Shown here in pieces: positions 5,900 to 6,318 of a stretch of 6,318 bases of DNA. How positions within the stretch are numbered: position 1 is the first letter of the stretch; every line of letters begins with the position of its first letter. Source of the DNA: Piscirickettsiaceae bacterium. Its GTDB lineage: Bacteria > Pseudomonadota > Gammaproteobacteria > Methylococcales > Cycloclasticaceae. The notes beneath the pieces are model-generated. The model was not told the DNA's origin. It saw only the letters and a program-made list of their open reading frames with translations, and did no database searches. The stretch covers positions 1-6,318 of the forward strand of contig NVSW01000029.1 of assembly GCA_002401365.1 (NCBI GenBank), given 5' to 3'. The position numbers were made by a program, and so were the translations under genes.

Positions 5900-5956
5900 T
5901 GGTGCCTAGGGCCGGAATCGAACCGGCATGGCCGTTAAAGCCGCGGGATTTTAAGT
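5900..5956 (-). pseudogene. Displaced 3' half of tRNA-Leu(UAA): att border of an integrated element
   Basis: Minus-strand reading from the anticodon loop: CTTAAAA (5955-5949, anticodon TAA at 5951-5953), 3' anticodon stem TCCCG, a class-II variable arm, T-arm GCCGG-TTCGATT-CCGGC (5911-5927), acceptor strand CCTAGGC (5904-5910), A, CCA (5900). All are intact and typical of bacterial tRNA-Leu(UAA). The 5' anticodon stem, which should be CGGGA, is AAATA, and no D-arm or 5' acceptor follows. The break at the anticodon loop next to an integrase gene is the classical tyrosine-recombinase crossover site. The fragment is probably 57 bp of shared attachment identity. Confidence 0.85.
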
Positions 5957-6075
5957 TATTTGCGTCCTTCTTTGAAGTTCTTTGTTATTCTTGTTTAAAC
6001 AACCACTTATCAAGCATTTAGAATACTTGTTCTTTGAGGTTTATTGCAATAAATGGTGCGTTTTTGCCGTAATGT

Positions 6076-6162
6076 GTCTACTATACGTCTACTTTTAGAA
6101 TCAAGTAACACAAAAGGGACACAAAAATGCCTCATCTAAAACTTTCAAAGAAGATAGTAGAC
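6076..6162. repeat. GTCTACT repeats flanking the integrase start (putative arm-type sites)
   Basis: GTCTACT occurs at 6076-6082 and 6087-6093 (11-bp step, same face of the helix), and inverted as AGTAGAC at 6156-6162 inside the integrase gene. Paired TGTCTAC-like repeats just upstream of the integrase are common in tRNA-integrating elements, as I recall. They are likely bound by the N-terminal arm-binding domain and may overlap the integrase promoter. Confidence 0.5.
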
Positions 6163-6318
6163 AGCATCAAATCACCAGCACTAAAAGAAGGCGGTAAACC
6201 ATCACAGGAATTTTACCGTGATACGGAACTTACAGGCTTTGGTTTGAAAGTAACCAATACAGGAAACAAGACCTATATTGTTGAAACACGTATTAATGGA
6301 AAACCCAAACGAATAACC
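6127..6318 (+). CDS. Tyrosine-type site-specific integrase, N-terminal 64 residues (partial)
   Basis: The first 64 codons of a phage/island integrase. The segment FYRDTELTGFGLKVTNTGNKT at about 29-49 followed by YIVETRINGKPKRIT is the signature of the N-terminal arm-DNA-binding domain (DUF4102-like, P4-type integrases: 'WDxxLxGFGLRVxxxGxKxYxxxYRxxG'). The core-binding and catalytic domains with the Arg-His-Arg-Tyr residues lie beyond the right edge, so activity cannot be judged. The ATG has AAGGGA 7 nt upstream (6114-6119), a good ribosome site. It reads away from the tRNA-Leu 3' fragment into the element. Expected function: recombination between the element and the anticodon-loop region of tRNA-Leu(UAA), inferred from the adjoining border. 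Confidence 0.85.
   Translation, partial: MPHLKLSKKIVDSIKSPALKEGGKPSQEFYRDTELTGFGLKVTNTGNKTYIVETRINGKPKRIT

Larger units (their letters stand above)
5900..6318 (+). mobile_element. Left end of a tRNA-Leu-integrated genomic island or prophage
   Basis: The displaced tRNA 3' half, arm-site-like repeats and a rightward integrase gene together mark the left boundary. Chromosome lies to the left, because the tRNA terminator is there. The element continues past the window edge. An intact hybrid tRNA-Leu(UAA), made of the chromosomal 5' half and an element-carried 3' half, is expected at the far end. The 170 bp between 5957 and the integrase start carry no gene, but contain the palindromes TTGTTTAAACAA (5991-6002) and TTTATTGCAATAAA (6040-6053). 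Confidence 0.75.

Noticed and set aside
5803..6021. Plus-strand frame with the PRAGIEPAWPLKPRDFK peptide
   Set aside because: This is the well-known false protein produced by translating the antisense of a tRNA 3' end; the tRNA-Leu fragment explains it.
5968..6036. Three TTCTTTG copies near the att border
   Set aside because: The short, low-complexity motif is common in AT-rich DNA. Only two are close together, and no symmetry with the core was seen.

Overview
The window reads as chromosomal DNA from a gammaproteobacterium, probably environmental or marine. The grounds are protein resemblance (UbiX/Pad1, PchF, DmpR/MopR and OruR-type AraC families) and a moderately AT-rich composition estimated by eye. 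Species cannot be named. It holds two regions: an aromatic-catabolism locus (about 1-4900) and a tRNA-Leu/mobile-element region (about 4900-6318).

Region 1 (1-2002). On the minus strand an apparent operon runs ubiX-like flavin prenyltransferase, then a small Tat-signal protein, then a p-cresol methylhydroxylase/eugenol hydroxylase-type flavoprotein cut off by the left window edge. The Tat protein sits directly upstream of the flavoprotein, as pchX does in the known pchACXF cluster. A 72-codon gene of unknown function diverges from this operon across a 74-bp gap.

Region 2 (2097-4895). A full-length XylR/DmpR/MopR-type sigma-54 activator keeps the phenol-contacting His and Trp and the Cys/Glu/Cys/Cys zinc site of the family, so a phenolic effector is likely. 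It converges on an AraC/OruR-type regulator, which has a 42-bp imperfect palindrome with helically phased TGTCA/TGACA boxes just upstream. Together the genes suggest regulated uptake of a 4-alkylphenol or a similar lignin-type phenol into oxidation by the flavoprotein. The UbiX-like enzyme would supply prenyl-FMN to a UbiD-type decarboxylase outside the window.

Region 3 (4922-5501). A 190-bp MITE-like element with roughly 30-bp imperfect terminal inverted repeats is followed by a strong minus-strand terminator, a decayed tRNA-Leu(CAA) and a small exported EF-hand protein gene.

Region 4 (5514-6318). An AT-rich gap without genes leads to a second tRNA-Leu relic: the 3' half of tRNA-Leu(UAA), with CCA and its own terminator, broken exactly at the anticodon loop. 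Beyond it lie integrase arm-type-like repeats and the start of a tyrosine integrase reading rightward. This is the left border of an integrated phage or genomic island that continues outside the window.
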